40,371 nucleotides of DNA from Paracoccaceae bacterium. Lineage in GTDB: Bacteria > Pseudomonadota > Alphaproteobacteria > Rhodobacterales > Rhodobacteraceae. Shown here in pieces: positions 1 to 7,785 of the stretch. The position numbers and the translations under genes are program-made. The stretch is taken from assembly GCA_019429405.1 (NCBI GenBank), contig JAHYIZ010000027.1, forward strand, positions 1-40,371. Direction: 5' to 3'. Position 1 is the first letter of the stretch; each line of letters begins with the position of its first letter. Below the pieces are notes generated by a model. The model was not told the origin of the DNA. It did not search any database and saw nothing but the letters and a program-made list of their open reading frames with translations.

Positions 1-931
1 CTTCCAGCGCGGCCCCGCCCTTGAACAGCACCCCGCCGCGCGCCGCCGCCGATAGCGCTGAAAGCATCGCGGCAGGCACCGAAATCACCACCGCGCAGGG
101 GCTTGCCGCGACCAGCAGCGTGGCCGAGTGGTAAAGCGCGTGCTCTGCCGAATAGCCAAGCCAGAAGAACACCGCGAACGCCAGCACCGAGCCGGCCAGA
201 ACGACCACGGTATAGCGCTGCCCGAACCAATCGCCAAATCGTTCCGACGGGGCGCGCGCGGCCTGCGCGCGGGTGACCATTTCGATCATCCGCGCCACCG
301 TGCTTTCTGCCAGCGCGCGCGTCACGGTGATTTCGAGCACGGCGGTCAGGTTCACGGTCGCCTCAAACACCGCGTCGCCTGCCCCCTTGCGCACAGGCAC
401 CGACTCGCCGGTAATGGTGGCCTCGTCGATTTCGCCTTCGCCAAGGCAGATTTTGGCGTCCACCGGCACTCGGGTGCCGGGGCGCAGCAAGACCCGGTCG
501 CCGGGGGCAAGGCTGGCCACGGGCACCTCGCGCAGGTTGCCGTCTGCGCCGCGCAGCAGCGCGGAATCGGGGCGCAGCGCCATCAGCGCCTCGACCGCGC
601 GCCGCGCCTTTCCCAGTGCCCGCGCCTCAAGCGCGCCTGAAACGGCAAACAGCGTCAGAAGCACCGCACCCTCGAGCGCCGCCCCCACCGCGGCCGCCGC
701 AATCGCCGCCAGCACCATCAGAAGATCAATCGCCAGCCGCCGCCGCCAGATCAGCGTGCCAAGCGCGCGCGCGGTCGCTGGAAGCCCCCCGGCGGCGTAG
801 ACCAGCACCAACCCAGCCACCAGCCCGGTCTGTGAAGGCACAACATAGGTGGTGAAGAGCGCCAGCGCCATGCCGACCACCGCCGCAAGCGCCAGCGGCG
901 CAACACTTTTTTCTGCAACCGACCCCAACAT
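1..931 (-). CDS. Heavy-metal-transporting P1B-type ATPase, 5' part (3' end outside window)
   Basis: The visible 310 residues hold several hydrophobic membrane segments, the actuator-domain motif TGES near residue 174 and the transmembrane metal-site motif ASPCAVV near residue 277. The phosphorylation DKTG motif and the ATP-binding domain lie beyond the left edge. The protein starts directly with membrane helices and has no N-terminal heavy-metal-associated domain. SPC in place of CPC plus the missing metal-binding domain fits the P1B-4 group (CoaT/CtpD-like exporters of cobalt, iron or zinc); the substrate is inferred from this. The ATG at 931 is preceded by a weak AAGG element. The gene is not closely linked to the next minus-strand gene, which ends at 1064. 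Confidence 0.9.
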   Translation of the reverse strand, partial: MLGSVAEKSVAPLALAAVVGMALALFTTYVVPSQTGLVAGLVLVYAAGGLPATARALGTLIWRRRLAIDLLMVLAAIAAAAVGAALEGAVLLTLFAVSGALEARALGKARRAVEALMALRPDSALLRGADGNLREVPVASLAPGDRVLLRPGTRVPVDAKICLGEGEIDEATITGESVPVRKGAGDAVFEATVNLTAVLEITVTRALAESTVARMIEMVTRAQAARAPSERFGDWFGQRYTVVVLAGSVLAFAVFFWLGYSAEHALYHSATLLVAASPCAVVISVPAAMLSALSAAARGGVLFKGGAALE

Positions 932-1063
932 ATCAACGCCTTGCTTGCCGCGCACGCCTCAGGCCCGACAAACGGTTAGCGCGCCGCGCGGCGCAAGTCT
1001 GCGCCTTTGCGGGCGCTTGCCGCAATGCGGCCTCGGGGCACTGCGGCAATTCGCCCGTGCGGT

Positions 1064-2089
1064 TCAGGCCAGCAATGCGCGCACGCGCGGAATGACCTCA
1101 TGCCCGTAAAGGCCGATCGATCGCATCATCGCATCGTGCGAAAGCGGCCCCATCGAATATTTCAGGTCGAATCGGGCCAACCCAAGCGTGCGTGCGGTTT
1201 CAGCGATCTTTCGCGCGACGGTTTCGGGGGCGCCGACGTACATCGAGCCGCGCGCAATCTCGTGCTCGAAATCGGCACGGGTGATCGGCGGCCAGCCGCG
1301 CTCGCGCCCTATGCGGTCATGCATGACCTTGTAAGCCGGAAACGCCTCGGCCTGCGCTTGCGCGTCGGTCGGGGCGATGTGGCCGGGCGAATGCACACCC
1401 AACGGCTGCGCGCGGCGCCCTGCCTCGGACTGCGCGCGGCGGTAAAGCTCGGCATAGGGCAGAAACCGGCGCGCGGCCCCGCCGATGATTGCCAGCATCA
1501 TCGGCAGGTCATGGCGCACTGCGCGCACCACCGATTCCGGGCTGCCGCCCACCCCGATCCATGCCTTGAGCCCTCCGGGCCCCAATGGCGGGAACACCTG
1601 CTGGCGGATCAGCGGCGCGCGGGTGCGGCCGTTCCATGTGACTTCGATCTGGCGGATCAGCGCAGCGAAAAGGTCAAGTTTTTCTTCAAATAGCTGCTCA
1701 TAGTCATCCAGCTTGAACCCGAAGAGCGCATAGCTTTCGGTGAAAGACCCCCGCCCCAGCATAACCTCGGCACGGCCCTGTGAAAGCGCATCAAGCGTGG
1801 AAAAGCGCTGAAACAGCCGCACCGGGTCGTCGGAAGAAAGCACCGTAACGGCGGTGCCCATGTGGATGCGCGCGGTGCGCGCGGCAATCGCGGCCAGCAC
1901 CACCTCAGGCGCCGAAATGGCGAAATCGTCGCGATGATGCTCACCCAAGCCGATGTAGTCGACCCCCACCTGATCGGCCAGCACCGCCTGTTCGACCACA
2001 TCGCGCAGCACTTGCGCGTGGCTGAGCGGCTTGCCATCGGGGCCAGCGGTTACATCGCCGAAAGTATCAAGGCCGAGTTCGAGGGTCAT
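1064..2089 (-). CDS. LLM-class flavin-dependent oxidoreductase (luciferase-like)
   Basis: A 341-residue protein of the bacterial luciferase-like monooxygenase superfamily, which uses reduced FMN or F420-type cofactors in a TIM barrel. The family pattern is visible in the GLGEHHRDDF segment near residue 47, the ISAPEVVLAAIAARTARI segment and the LGRGSF turn. The length is normal. The substrate cannot be told from sequence; these proteins are often annotated only as LLM-class oxidoreductase. It is the last gene of a minus-strand run and is separated from the NnrE-like gene by 164 bp, so it may have its own promoter. The ATG at 2089 is the only start that keeps the MTLELGLDTFG beginning typical of the family. 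Confidence 0.88.
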   Translation of the reverse strand: MTLELGLDTFGDVTAGPDGKPLSHAQVLRDVVEQAVLADQVGVDYIGLGEHHRDDFAISAPEVVLAAIAARTARIHMGTAVTVLSSDDPVRLFQRFSTLDALSQGRAEVMLGRGSFTESYALFGFKLDDYEQLFEEKLDLFAALIRQIEVTWNGRTRAPLIRQQVFPPLGPGGLKAWIGVGGSPESVVRAVRHDLPMMLAIIGGAARRFLPYAELYRRAQSEAGRRAQPLGVHSPGHIAPTDAQAQAEAFPAYKVMHDRIGRERGWPPITRADFEHEIARGSMYVGAPETVARKIAETARTLGLARFDLKYSMGPLSHDAMMRSIGLYGHEVIPRVRALLA

Positions 2090-2253
2090 GGGTTGCAGGC
2101 TCCACCATCAGGGCAATCCGGTGATGTTACAACGGTTTGCACTCATCCTGAATCACGAATCCGCTGTAGCAAAATGCTCTTGCGCGCGTTTCATCCGAAA
2201 ACCGCGCGCCGCCGGCCAGCGGCTTTCCCGAATTTCCGCGTGCACCGCTGTCG

Positions 2254-2988
2254 TCACGCCTCGACCAGCCGCAAGATCGTGCCCTGCCCAAAGCCGGGCA
2301 CGGCAAGCGGCACCGAAAGCCGGGCGTATAGCGCGGGTGGCACCGAGATGTCGGCAAGATAGAGCGCACCCGTGGCGGGGCATTGGGCCAACCCGGCCTT
2401 GGGCAAGGCCAGCGTCAAGGTGGCATCGGCCGTCATCGCGGGTGCGCGCAGCGCGCCGCTGGCGGCATCGAACCCCGAAGGCACATCGAGCGCAAGCACC
2501 GGGGCGGGGCTGGCATTGGCCCAGCCGATCAGTTCGGCCGCGCGCCCGCGCGGGTCGCCGCGCAGCGAATAGCCCACCAGACCGTCAATGATCAGGTCGG
2601 GCGGAATATCGGGCACCTCGGCCGGGTGCAGCCCCATTTCGCGCAAGATGCCCAGTTGCAGCGCAGGTACCGGGGTCAGCGCTGACGGCTCTTGCGCCAG
2701 CACCAGCGTTACCTCAGCCCCCCAGCTGGCCAGCCGCCGCGCGGCGGTCAGCGCGCCACCGCCGTTGCCCCCTGCCCCCGCCAGCACCACCACGCGCCGC
2801 CCTTCGGCGTTACCGCCAAGAAAGCGCGCGCGCGCCAGCGTGGCGAGCAACAGGCCGGCGTTTTCCATCATCTGCGGCAGGGTAATACCGTAGCTGTGCA
2901 CCATCAGCAGATCGACCTCGGTCATGCCGCGCGCGTCGATCGCGGGCCAACCTTGGCCCAGTGGAAACCCAAACTCGTCTGTCGCCAC
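2254..2988 (-). CDS. Standalone NAD(P)H-hydrate epimerase-like protein (YjeF N-terminal domain)
   Basis: A 244-residue protein with the YjeF_N/NnrE fold. NnrE epimerases interconvert the R and S forms of hydrated NAD(P)H for repair. Family landmarks are LPQMMENAG, a glycine-rich loop at residues 71-79 and LDVPSGFDAASG. The C-terminal NnrD dehydratase domain found in many bacterial Nnr proteins is absent. The glycine-rich loop reads GAGGNGGGA where the family usually has GxGNNGGDG, so two conserved polar residues (an Asn and an Asp) are glycines; activity is therefore uncertain. The likely start is a GTG at 2988, 3 nt after the patatin stop, with an AGGGG ribosome site overlapping that stop, which indicates coupling to the bdhA operon. 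Confidence 0.8.
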   Translation of the reverse strand: MATDEFGFPLGQGWPAIDARGMTEVDLLMVHSYGITLPQMMENAGLLLATLARARFLGGNAEGRRVVVLAGAGGNGGGALTAARRLASWGAEVTLVLAQEPSALTPVPALQLGILREMGLHPAEVPDIPPDLIIDGLVGYSLRGDPRGRAAELIGWANASPAPVLALDVPSGFDAASGALRAPAMTADATLTLALPKAGLAQCPATGALYLADISVPPALYARLSVPLAVPGFGQGTILRLVEA

Positions 2989-2991
2989 GTC

Positions 2992-4056
2992 TTACCCCTG
3001 ATGCTGGGCGCCGATGCCCTGAAACATCGCGCGCAAATCCACGGTGCCGCGCTCGCCCACCGCGTCAAAGTTTTCGTCGAGCCACGCGGTGGCGGTTTCG
3101 CGCCCCAGGTCGCGCAGATGGGTCAGGAACGCCCATTCCGCATTCATCTTGGAAGACGCGCCAAGCGGCTTCAACGCGCCCTGATTTTCGATGATATGCA
3201 CCCGCTCGCGGCGGTATTTGGCGCCGTCAAGCGTGCCTTCCTCAATCAGCCGCGCCACGAAATCTATCGCCCGCAACTCTTTCAAAAGGCTCGAATTGAA
3301 GCTGATTTCATTGAGGCGGTTCTGAATTTCCTGCGCGCTGCGCGGAACGCCCCGGCGCACCACCGGGTTGATCTGCACCACCACGATGTCGGCGGTATCT
3401 GACCCGGTATGGAACGGAAACAGCGACGGGTTGCCCATGTAGCCGCCATCCCAATAGGGCACGCCGTCGATCACCACCGCCTGATACACATGCGGCAGGC
3501 AGGCCGACGCCATCACCATGTCGGCGGTCAGGCGCGAGCTGTCGAACACCTTGACCCGCCCGGTTTCGACATTGGTGGCCGAGATATAGAGCTTGATCGC
3601 GTTGCAGCTTTGCACGCAGTCAAAATCGACGCAGCTTTCCAGCACCTCTTTCAGCGGGTTCATGTTGAGCGGGTTGAGCTGATAGGGCGAAAACATCCGG
3701 CTCATCGCGTCCATCGCCTGATAGCCCCAGGATTTGTCGAGCGACCAGTTCCCCATCAGCACGTCGATCGGCGCGCGCTTGATCGGCGAATGGCGCGCGC
3801 CGTCGGAAACCGATTTCCAGAAGCCCTCAAGCTTTGCGCGCGCGCCCTCGGGCCCGCCTGCGGTAAAGCCGTCAGCCAGTGCCACCGCGTTCATCGCGCC
3901 CGCCGAGGTGCCCGAGATCGCGGCAATTTCCAGCCGCCCGTCCTCCAGCAGCTTGTCGAGCACGCCCCAGGTGAAGGCGCCATGCGCGCCGCCGCCCTGC
4001 AGGGCAAGGTTGATGCGCTTGCTGTTCTTGGCGCGCACGATGCGTGGGTGTTTCAT
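2992..4056 (-). CDS. Patatin-like phospholipase (PatD-like)
   Basis: A 354-residue patatin-family acyl hydrolase. The oxyanion-hole glycines LQGGGAHGAF lie at residues 19-28, the nucleophile elbow GTSAG at 49-53 (Ser51) and the dyad aspartate in DGG at Asp203, so it should be active on ester substrates. There is no signal peptide. It lies 11 nt downstream of bdhA. The same pairing, bdhA-patD, is known in Legionella, where it links phospholipase activity with 3-hydroxybutyrate/PHB metabolism; a role in releasing hydroxyacyl or lipid acyl groups is inferred. I chose the ATG at 4056 because GGAGG sits 5 nt before it; a GTG at 4071 or an ATG at 4068 in the same frame, overlapping the bdhA stop, are alternatives. 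Confidence 0.9.
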   Translation of the reverse strand: MKHPRIVRAKNSKRINLALQGGGAHGAFTWGVLDKLLEDGRLEIAAISGTSAGAMNAVALADGFTAGGPEGARAKLEGFWKSVSDGARHSPIKRAPIDVLMGNWSLDKSWGYQAMDAMSRMFSPYQLNPLNMNPLKEVLESCVDFDCVQSCNAIKLYISATNVETGRVKVFDSSRLTADMVMASACLPHVYQAVVIDGVPYWDGGYMGNPSLFPFHTGSDTADIVVVQINPVVRRGVPRSAQEIQNRLNEISFNSSLLKELRAIDFVARLIEEGTLDGAKYRRERVHIIENQGALKPLGASSKMNAEWAFLTHLRDLGRETATAWLDENFDAVGERGTVDLRAMFQGIGAQHQG

Positions 4057-4067
4057 GTGATCCTCCA

Positions 4068-4850
4068 TCACTGCGCGGTCCAGCCGCCGTCAACCGGCAG
4101 CGCGGTGCCGGTGATCGAGGCGGCAGCGTCGGTTGCCAGAAACACCGCAAGGGCGCCAAGCTCTTCGACGGTGACGAATTTCTTGGTAGGCTGCGCCGCC
4201 AGCAGAACGTCGCGCTTGACCGCCTCTTCGCTGATGCCGCGCGCGCGGGCGGTATCGGGGATCTGCTTTTCTACCAGCGGGGTCAGCACGTAGCCGGGGC
4301 AGATCGCGTTTACGGTCACACCATGCTCGGCGGTTTCGAGCGCGACGGTCTTGGTAAAGCCCACGATGCCGTGCTTGGCAGCGACATAGGCGCCTTTGAA
4401 GGGCGATGCCACGAGGCCATGCGCCGAAGCGACGTTGATGATCCGCCCCCAGCCGCGTGCCTTCATGCCCGCAACCACCGCCTTGGTCGCGTAGAACGCG
4501 GCGGAAAGGTTGAGCGCGATGATCTGTTCCCATTTCTCGTCGGGAAAATCCTCGATGGGTGAAACGAACTGGATGCCCGCGTTGTTGACCAGCACATCGA
4601 CTTGGCCGAAAGCCGCTTCGGCCTCGGCGATCAGGGCGCGCACGCCTTCGGCCTTCATCATGTTGGCGGGCGAGTAGATCGCCTTCACGCCGAACCTGTC
4701 TTCAATCGCCTTGCGTGCGGGTTCTATCTGCGCCGCAGGCTCGATGCCGTTCAGCACCACGTTCATGCCGGCGGCCGCCAGCGCCTCGGCAATGCCGTGG
4801 CCGATGCCGCTGGAGGAGCCTGTAATCACAGCTGTTTTACGTTTGGTCAT
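4068..4850 (-). CDS. bdhA: 3-hydroxybutyrate dehydrogenase
   Basis: A 260-residue short-chain dehydrogenase that oxidises D-3-hydroxybutyrate to acetoacetate with NAD+, the step that follows PHB depolymerisation. The sequence shows the nucleotide-binding TGSSSGIG at residues 10-17, NNAG at 89-92 and the catalytic Ser142, Tyr155 and Lys159. Those positions and the IQFVSPIEDFP segment agree with characterised BdhA enzymes. The ATG at 4850 is supported by AAAGGA 8 nt upstream; an open frame extends to 4901 but lacks family similarity there. Acetoacetate decarboxylase lies just upstream and the patatin-like lipase directly downstream, so its product can be fed to the decarboxylase. Confidence 0.95.
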   Translation of the reverse strand: MTKRKTAVITGSSSGIGHGIAEALAAAGMNVVLNGIEPAAQIEPARKAIEDRFGVKAIYSPANMMKAEGVRALIAEAEAAFGQVDVLVNNAGIQFVSPIEDFPDEKWEQIIALNLSAAFYATKAVVAGMKARGWGRIINVASAHGLVASPFKGAYVAAKHGIVGFTKTVALETAEHGVTVNAICPGYVLTPLVEKQIPDTARARGISEEAVKRDVLLAAQPTKKFVTVEELGALAVFLATDAAASITGTALPVDGGWTAQ

Positions 4851-4869
4851 TTTTGAAATCCTTTCAGGA

Positions 4870-5616
4870 TCAGGCAAGGTAATTGTGCACGATGCGGCCA
4901 TAGGGCAGGCTGAGGTCAGCCTTGAAGTGCCGCCCCTCGACCACCCGCAGCACCGGCAGATCGGCCACCGGCGCGTTGATATGCGGGATCAGGTGCAGCC
5001 GCGCCGGGCCGGAATAGTGAAAGTGCATCTTGATGTCGGTCAGGTTGAAGGCGACCAGTTCGGCGATCCTGAGGCCCCCGGTCACGCAAGGAATGAGCTT
5101 GAGGTTGACCGTGGTTTTCATCAGATGCTTGCCGCGATCGGCCGGGTTCGTCGCCATGCGATCTTCGTATTTGTAGGTCATGGTGCCCATCGCCACGCGC
5201 TCGCCGCCATAGTGCAGGGTGCCCGTCAGCGTGTCGGTGCGGATTTCGAGTTTCGGCTCGCCCCAGCGTTTCGGGAAGCCCCAGATCTCGCGCCCCGCCG
5301 AAATCGGCGGTTCGTCGTTGAGAAACATCATCGCGGTGTAATTCACCGGCTCGCCGTTCAGCAGGCATGGAATGACCACGCCCGATTCCTGATACGACCC
5401 GAACCCGGTGCTGTCGGGCATCGCGATCCATTCGTAATGCACCTGGTTCGAGCCGTCGGGCACCAGCGGCTCGGGCACCAGCCGGCGGATTGCATCGGGG
5501 TCGGTCTCATAGGTGATGACCAGATATTCGCGGCCAAGAAAGCGGTAAGGGCCGCGCGGGTAGCTGGGGTTGGCGGGCGGCATCGCCGCCAGTGCAAGAA
5601 TGTCTGCGGGGGTCAT
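4870..5616 (-). CDS. adc: Acetoacetate decarboxylase
   Basis: A 248-residue member of the acetoacetate decarboxylase family, which converts acetoacetate to acetone and CO2 through a Schiff base on lysine. The catalytic segment GFPKRWGEPK places the candidate Schiff-base lysine at residue 116, beside Arg117. The conserved EIWGFPK and PHINAPVADLPV segments are present and the length is that of the family. Its neighbour bdhA makes acetoacetate, which supports the substrate. Some family members act on other beta-keto acids, so the exact specificity is inferred. It starts with an ATG 30 nt after the hydrolase-OsmC fusion and ends 19 nt before bdhA, so the three genes probably share a transcript. 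Confidence 0.9.
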   Translation of the reverse strand: MTPADILALAAMPPANPSYPRGPYRFLGREYLVITYETDPDAIRRLVPEPLVPDGSNQVHYEWIAMPDSTGFGSYQESGVVIPCLLNGEPVNYTAMMFLNDEPPISAGREIWGFPKRWGEPKLEIRTDTLTGTLHYGGERVAMGTMTYKYEDRMATNPADRGKHLMKTTVNLKLIPCVTGGLRIAELVAFNLTDIKMHFHYSGPARLHLIPHINAPVADLPVLRVVEGRHFKADLSLPYGRIVHNYLA

Positions 5617-5646
5617 GGTTGGCTTTCGGCAAAGGGGCGCGGGCGC

Positions 5647-6864
5647 TCAGGCCAGCGCGGTTTCGATTAATGCTTGGCCGTGCAGGGTGCGGTGCACCGG
5701 GCATTTGTCGGCAATCGCCAGCAGCGCTGCGCGCTCGGCATCCGACAGCGCGCCTTGCAGGCGGATGGTGCGGCGGAATACATCGACCTTGGGCTGCGAC
5801 TTGTCGCAAGCCTCGCAGTCTTCGGTGTGGCATTTGTTATGCGTGACATCGCAGGCGACATGCGCAAGCGGGATGCCCTTTTTGCGGGCATAAAGGCGAA
5901 TGGTCATGGTGGTGCAGGCCCCCAGCGCCGCCGAAAGCAGCTGGTAAGGGCTGGGGCCAAGGTCGGTGCCGCCCATGCTGACGGGTTCATCGGCGACAAT
6001 CTGGTGGCGCCCGCCGATAGAGATATCCTGGCGAAAGCCAGAAGCCTCGGCCTCGGCCACGCGCACCACGCCTTCGGGCGCGCCTTCGGTTGCCGCGTCG
6101 GGCGGCAGATCAATGTAGCGGCTTGACCAGCTTGAAATCAGGTCGGCGGCGTATTCAGCATCTTCCTCGCGGCTCAGCATGTGGTCGGCGCCGTCGAGCG
6201 AGACAAAGCTTTTCGGGTGGCGCGCGCGGGCAAAGATTGCCCCGGCGTTCTCGATGCCCACCACCATGTCGCGCGGCGCGTGCAGCACCAGAAGCGCGGC
6301 ACCAAGGTTGGGCAGTGCGGCATCAAGCGAAGCCTCGGCGATGTCTTCAAGAAACTGGCGGCGGATTTCAAAGCTGCGGCCACCCAGGGTGACCATGGCG
6401 CTGCCGTTCGTGCGGATCGTATCCAGCATGCCGCCGAAGTTCTGCGCCACATGCGCAGGTTCGGACGGCGCGCCAATGGTAACCACCGCGCGCAGGCCCG
6501 TCAGATGCCGCGCCGCCGCAATCACCGCCGCACCGCCAAGCGAATGCCCGATCAGGATTTGCACCGGCATGTCATTTGCCGCCATCCAGTCGGCTGCGCT
6601 GACCAGATCGGCGACGTTCGAGGAAAAGTTGGTGCTGGCAAACTCGCCGCCAGAATGGCCAAGCCCGGTAAAATCGAACCGCAGCACCGCGATACCAAGG
6701 GCGGCAAGGCGGCCAGCGATGCGGCGCGCGGCGGCGATGTCTTTTGAGCAGGTAAAGCAGTGCGCCAAAATGGCGGCGGCGCGCACCGGCCCCTCGGGGC
6801 GATCGAGCCTTGCGGCGAGGGTGGCACCCGAGGCGCCTTCAAAACTGACTTTTTCGCTGCGCAT
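5647..6864 (-). CDS. Bifunctional alpha/beta hydrolase-OsmC family protein
   Basis: A 405-residue fusion. Residues 1 to about 250 form an alpha/beta hydrolase with nucleophile elbow GHSLGG (Ser108), candidate acid Asp199 and His228 in DGADHM. Residues about 265-405 form an OsmC-type domain with the two redox cysteines Cys317 (GACTTM) and Cys388 (DKCPVH), which in OsmC proteins reduce organic hydroperoxides. Four extra cysteines (338, 345, 350, 353) lie in an insert between them and could bind metal. Fusions of this kind are known, but their substrate is not. The ATG at 6864 follows GGAG; an upstream in-frame extension to 7020 crosses a hairpin and looks non-coding. It is the first gene of the adc-bdhA-patatin series. 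Confidence 0.92.
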   Translation of the reverse strand: MRSEKVSFEGASGATLAARLDRPEGPVRAAAILAHCFTCSKDIAAARRIAGRLAALGIAVLRFDFTGLGHSGGEFASTNFSSNVADLVSAADWMAANDMPVQILIGHSLGGAAVIAAARHLTGLRAVVTIGAPSEPAHVAQNFGGMLDTIRTNGSAMVTLGGRSFEIRRQFLEDIAEASLDAALPNLGAALLVLHAPRDMVVGIENAGAIFARARHPKSFVSLDGADHMLSREEDAEYAADLISSWSSRYIDLPPDAATEGAPEGVVRVAEAEASGFRQDISIGGRHQIVADEPVSMGGTDLGPSPYQLLSAALGACTTMTIRLYARKKGIPLAHVACDVTHNKCHTEDCEACDKSQPKVDVFRRTIRLQGALSDAERAALLAIADKCPVHRTLHGQALIETALA

Positions 6865-6915
6865 GGCAATGCTCCACGGCTGAATGGTCACGTAAATGGC
6901 TGGTAGATGGTTGTT

Positions 6916-6942
6916 GGCTGCGGGGAGAGGCCCCCCGCAGCC
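6916..6942 (-). terminator. Perfect 10-bp hairpin between the ECF operon and the OsmC-fusion gene
   Basis: GGCTGCGGGG at 6916-6925 pairs perfectly with CCCCGCAGCC at 6933-6942 across a 7-nt loop. It lies 10 nt after the stop codon of the DUF6789 gene and 51 nt before the start of the hydrolase-OsmC gene. No T-run follows, so it may act as a pause or weak terminator that separates the sigma-factor operon from the ketone-body operon. Confidence 0.65.
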
Positions 6943-6952
6943 GCCGCTTGGG

Positions 6953-7396
6953 TCAGTGGGCGGCGCTGACGCTGGCCTGCCCGGCCCGACGCTGGAACAC
7001 ATACCCCAGCACCGCGCCAAAGATGACGTGCAACACCAGCGTCATCATCGGCGCCATGATGCCCATGTTCATGCCAAAGAGCCCGGCACCCGCCATCGGC
7101 ATCACCGCGATCATCATCATCAGCCAGGCAACGATGCCGAACACGATGCCCTTGCCCACCTGCCCGCCGCCGGGAATGACCCCGTTCAGCACGGCAAAGG
7201 CGCCACCCCAGGCAATGGTGCCGATCATGAAGTGGCCAACCCAGCCCATCGCCTCGCCGGTACCCATCATCATGCCCAGCATCTTGGCCACATCCAGTTC
7301 GGGCATCACGCCCATCATGGTCTTGGCCACCATCAGCACCGACAAAACGGCAGTCGCGACAAACCCGGCGACAAGGCCAGCTACAAGATTTTTCAT
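6953..7396 (-). CDS. DUF6789-type small membrane protein
   Basis: A 147-residue, very methionine- and glycine-rich protein with about four transmembrane helices. It begins MKNLVAGLVAGFVATAVL and carries HFMIGTIAWG and VMPMAGAGLFGM segments that I associate with the DUF6789 family; function is unknown. The ATG at 7396 follows AAGGA with an 8-nt spacer. The gene starts 25 nt after the anti-sigma stop and ends just before a strong hairpin, so it is the last gene of the sigma/anti-sigma operon. Its position suggests it is a product or a sensor of that regulon; this is inference. Confidence 0.8.
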   Translation of the reverse strand: MKNLVAGLVAGFVATAVLSVLMVAKTMMGVMPELDVAKMLGMMMGTGEAMGWVGHFMIGTIAWGGAFAVLNGVIPGGGQVGKGIVFGIVAWLMMMIAVMPMAGAGLFGMNMGIMAPMMTLVLHVIFGAVLGYVFQRRAGQASVSAAH

Positions 7397-7421
7397 TTTC
7401 GTGATCCTTCCCTTGGGGGCC

Positions 7422-7673
7422 TCAGCCACCCTGTTGCTTCCCGTCGTGAAGCTGGGAAAGGATGGCGCTGATGCGAAGGTCATCCACATCGTGCAGGTCC
7501 TCGGCCTCGCCCGCAGCCTTGGTCAGATCGCGCGTCACGCGCACCTGGCCAATGAACCGCTCGCAGCCCTTGCACATCGCCAAATGCATGCGCATCTGAA
7601 GCGTGTCCCATGCACCAAGCTCGCCGTCGATCATGGCACTTGCGCGTTGGGCAACTTCCTTGCAGCTCAGCAT
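7422..7673 (-). CDS. Zinc-binding anti-sigma factor (ZAS family)
   Basis: An 83-residue soluble protein with the zinc anti-sigma signature His30-x3-Cys34-x2-Cys37 plus Cys4 near the N-terminus, the four-ligand arrangement seen in RsrA- and ChrR-type anti-sigma domains. There is no transmembrane helix and no second sensor domain, so it should act in the cytoplasm. It is encoded directly downstream of the ECF sigma gene and probably binds that sigma factor. In RsrA the corresponding cysteines form a disulfide on oxidation and release the sigma; a similar redox or metal response here is inferred. The start at 7673 has AAGGA 9 nt upstream. A candidate ECF promoter lies at 7710-7735. Confidence 0.87.
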   Translation of the reverse strand: MLSCKEVAQRASAMIDGELGAWDTLQMRMHLAMCKGCERFIGQVRVTRDLTKAAGEAEDLHDVDDLRISAILSQLHDGKQQGG

Positions 7674-7709
7674 CTGACGAAGTCCTTTTCTCGTGCTTCA
7701 CGAAGGCAT

Positions 7710-7735
7710 GACTGGCCAGCCCTGCCGCCGTTACA
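7710..7735 (-). promoter_or_regulatory. Candidate ECF-sigma promoter upstream of the anti-sigma gene
   Basis: Read on the minus strand: -35 TGTAAC (7735-7730), exactly 16 nt, then AGTC (7713-7710). The inferred transcription start would give a leader of about 30 nt before the anti-sigma ATG. The same -35 and -10 elements occur before the cytochrome P460 gene and the YiiX-like gene. Confidence 0.5.
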
Positions 7736-7785
7736 ACACTCGCAAAAATAGGTCATGGCGGGCGGCGTGCAAGCCGCGTCGCCGC

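Noticed and set aside
981-994. GCGCCGCGCGGCGC palindrome between the ATPase and luciferase-like genes
   Set aside because: Pure G/C palindromes of this length are common by chance in such DNA and no flanking feature supports a function.
2126-2131. TGTAAC on the minus strand before the luciferase-like gene as a fourth ECF site
   Set aside because: GATG or ATGG rather than AGTC stands at 16-17 bp, so there is no matching -10 element.
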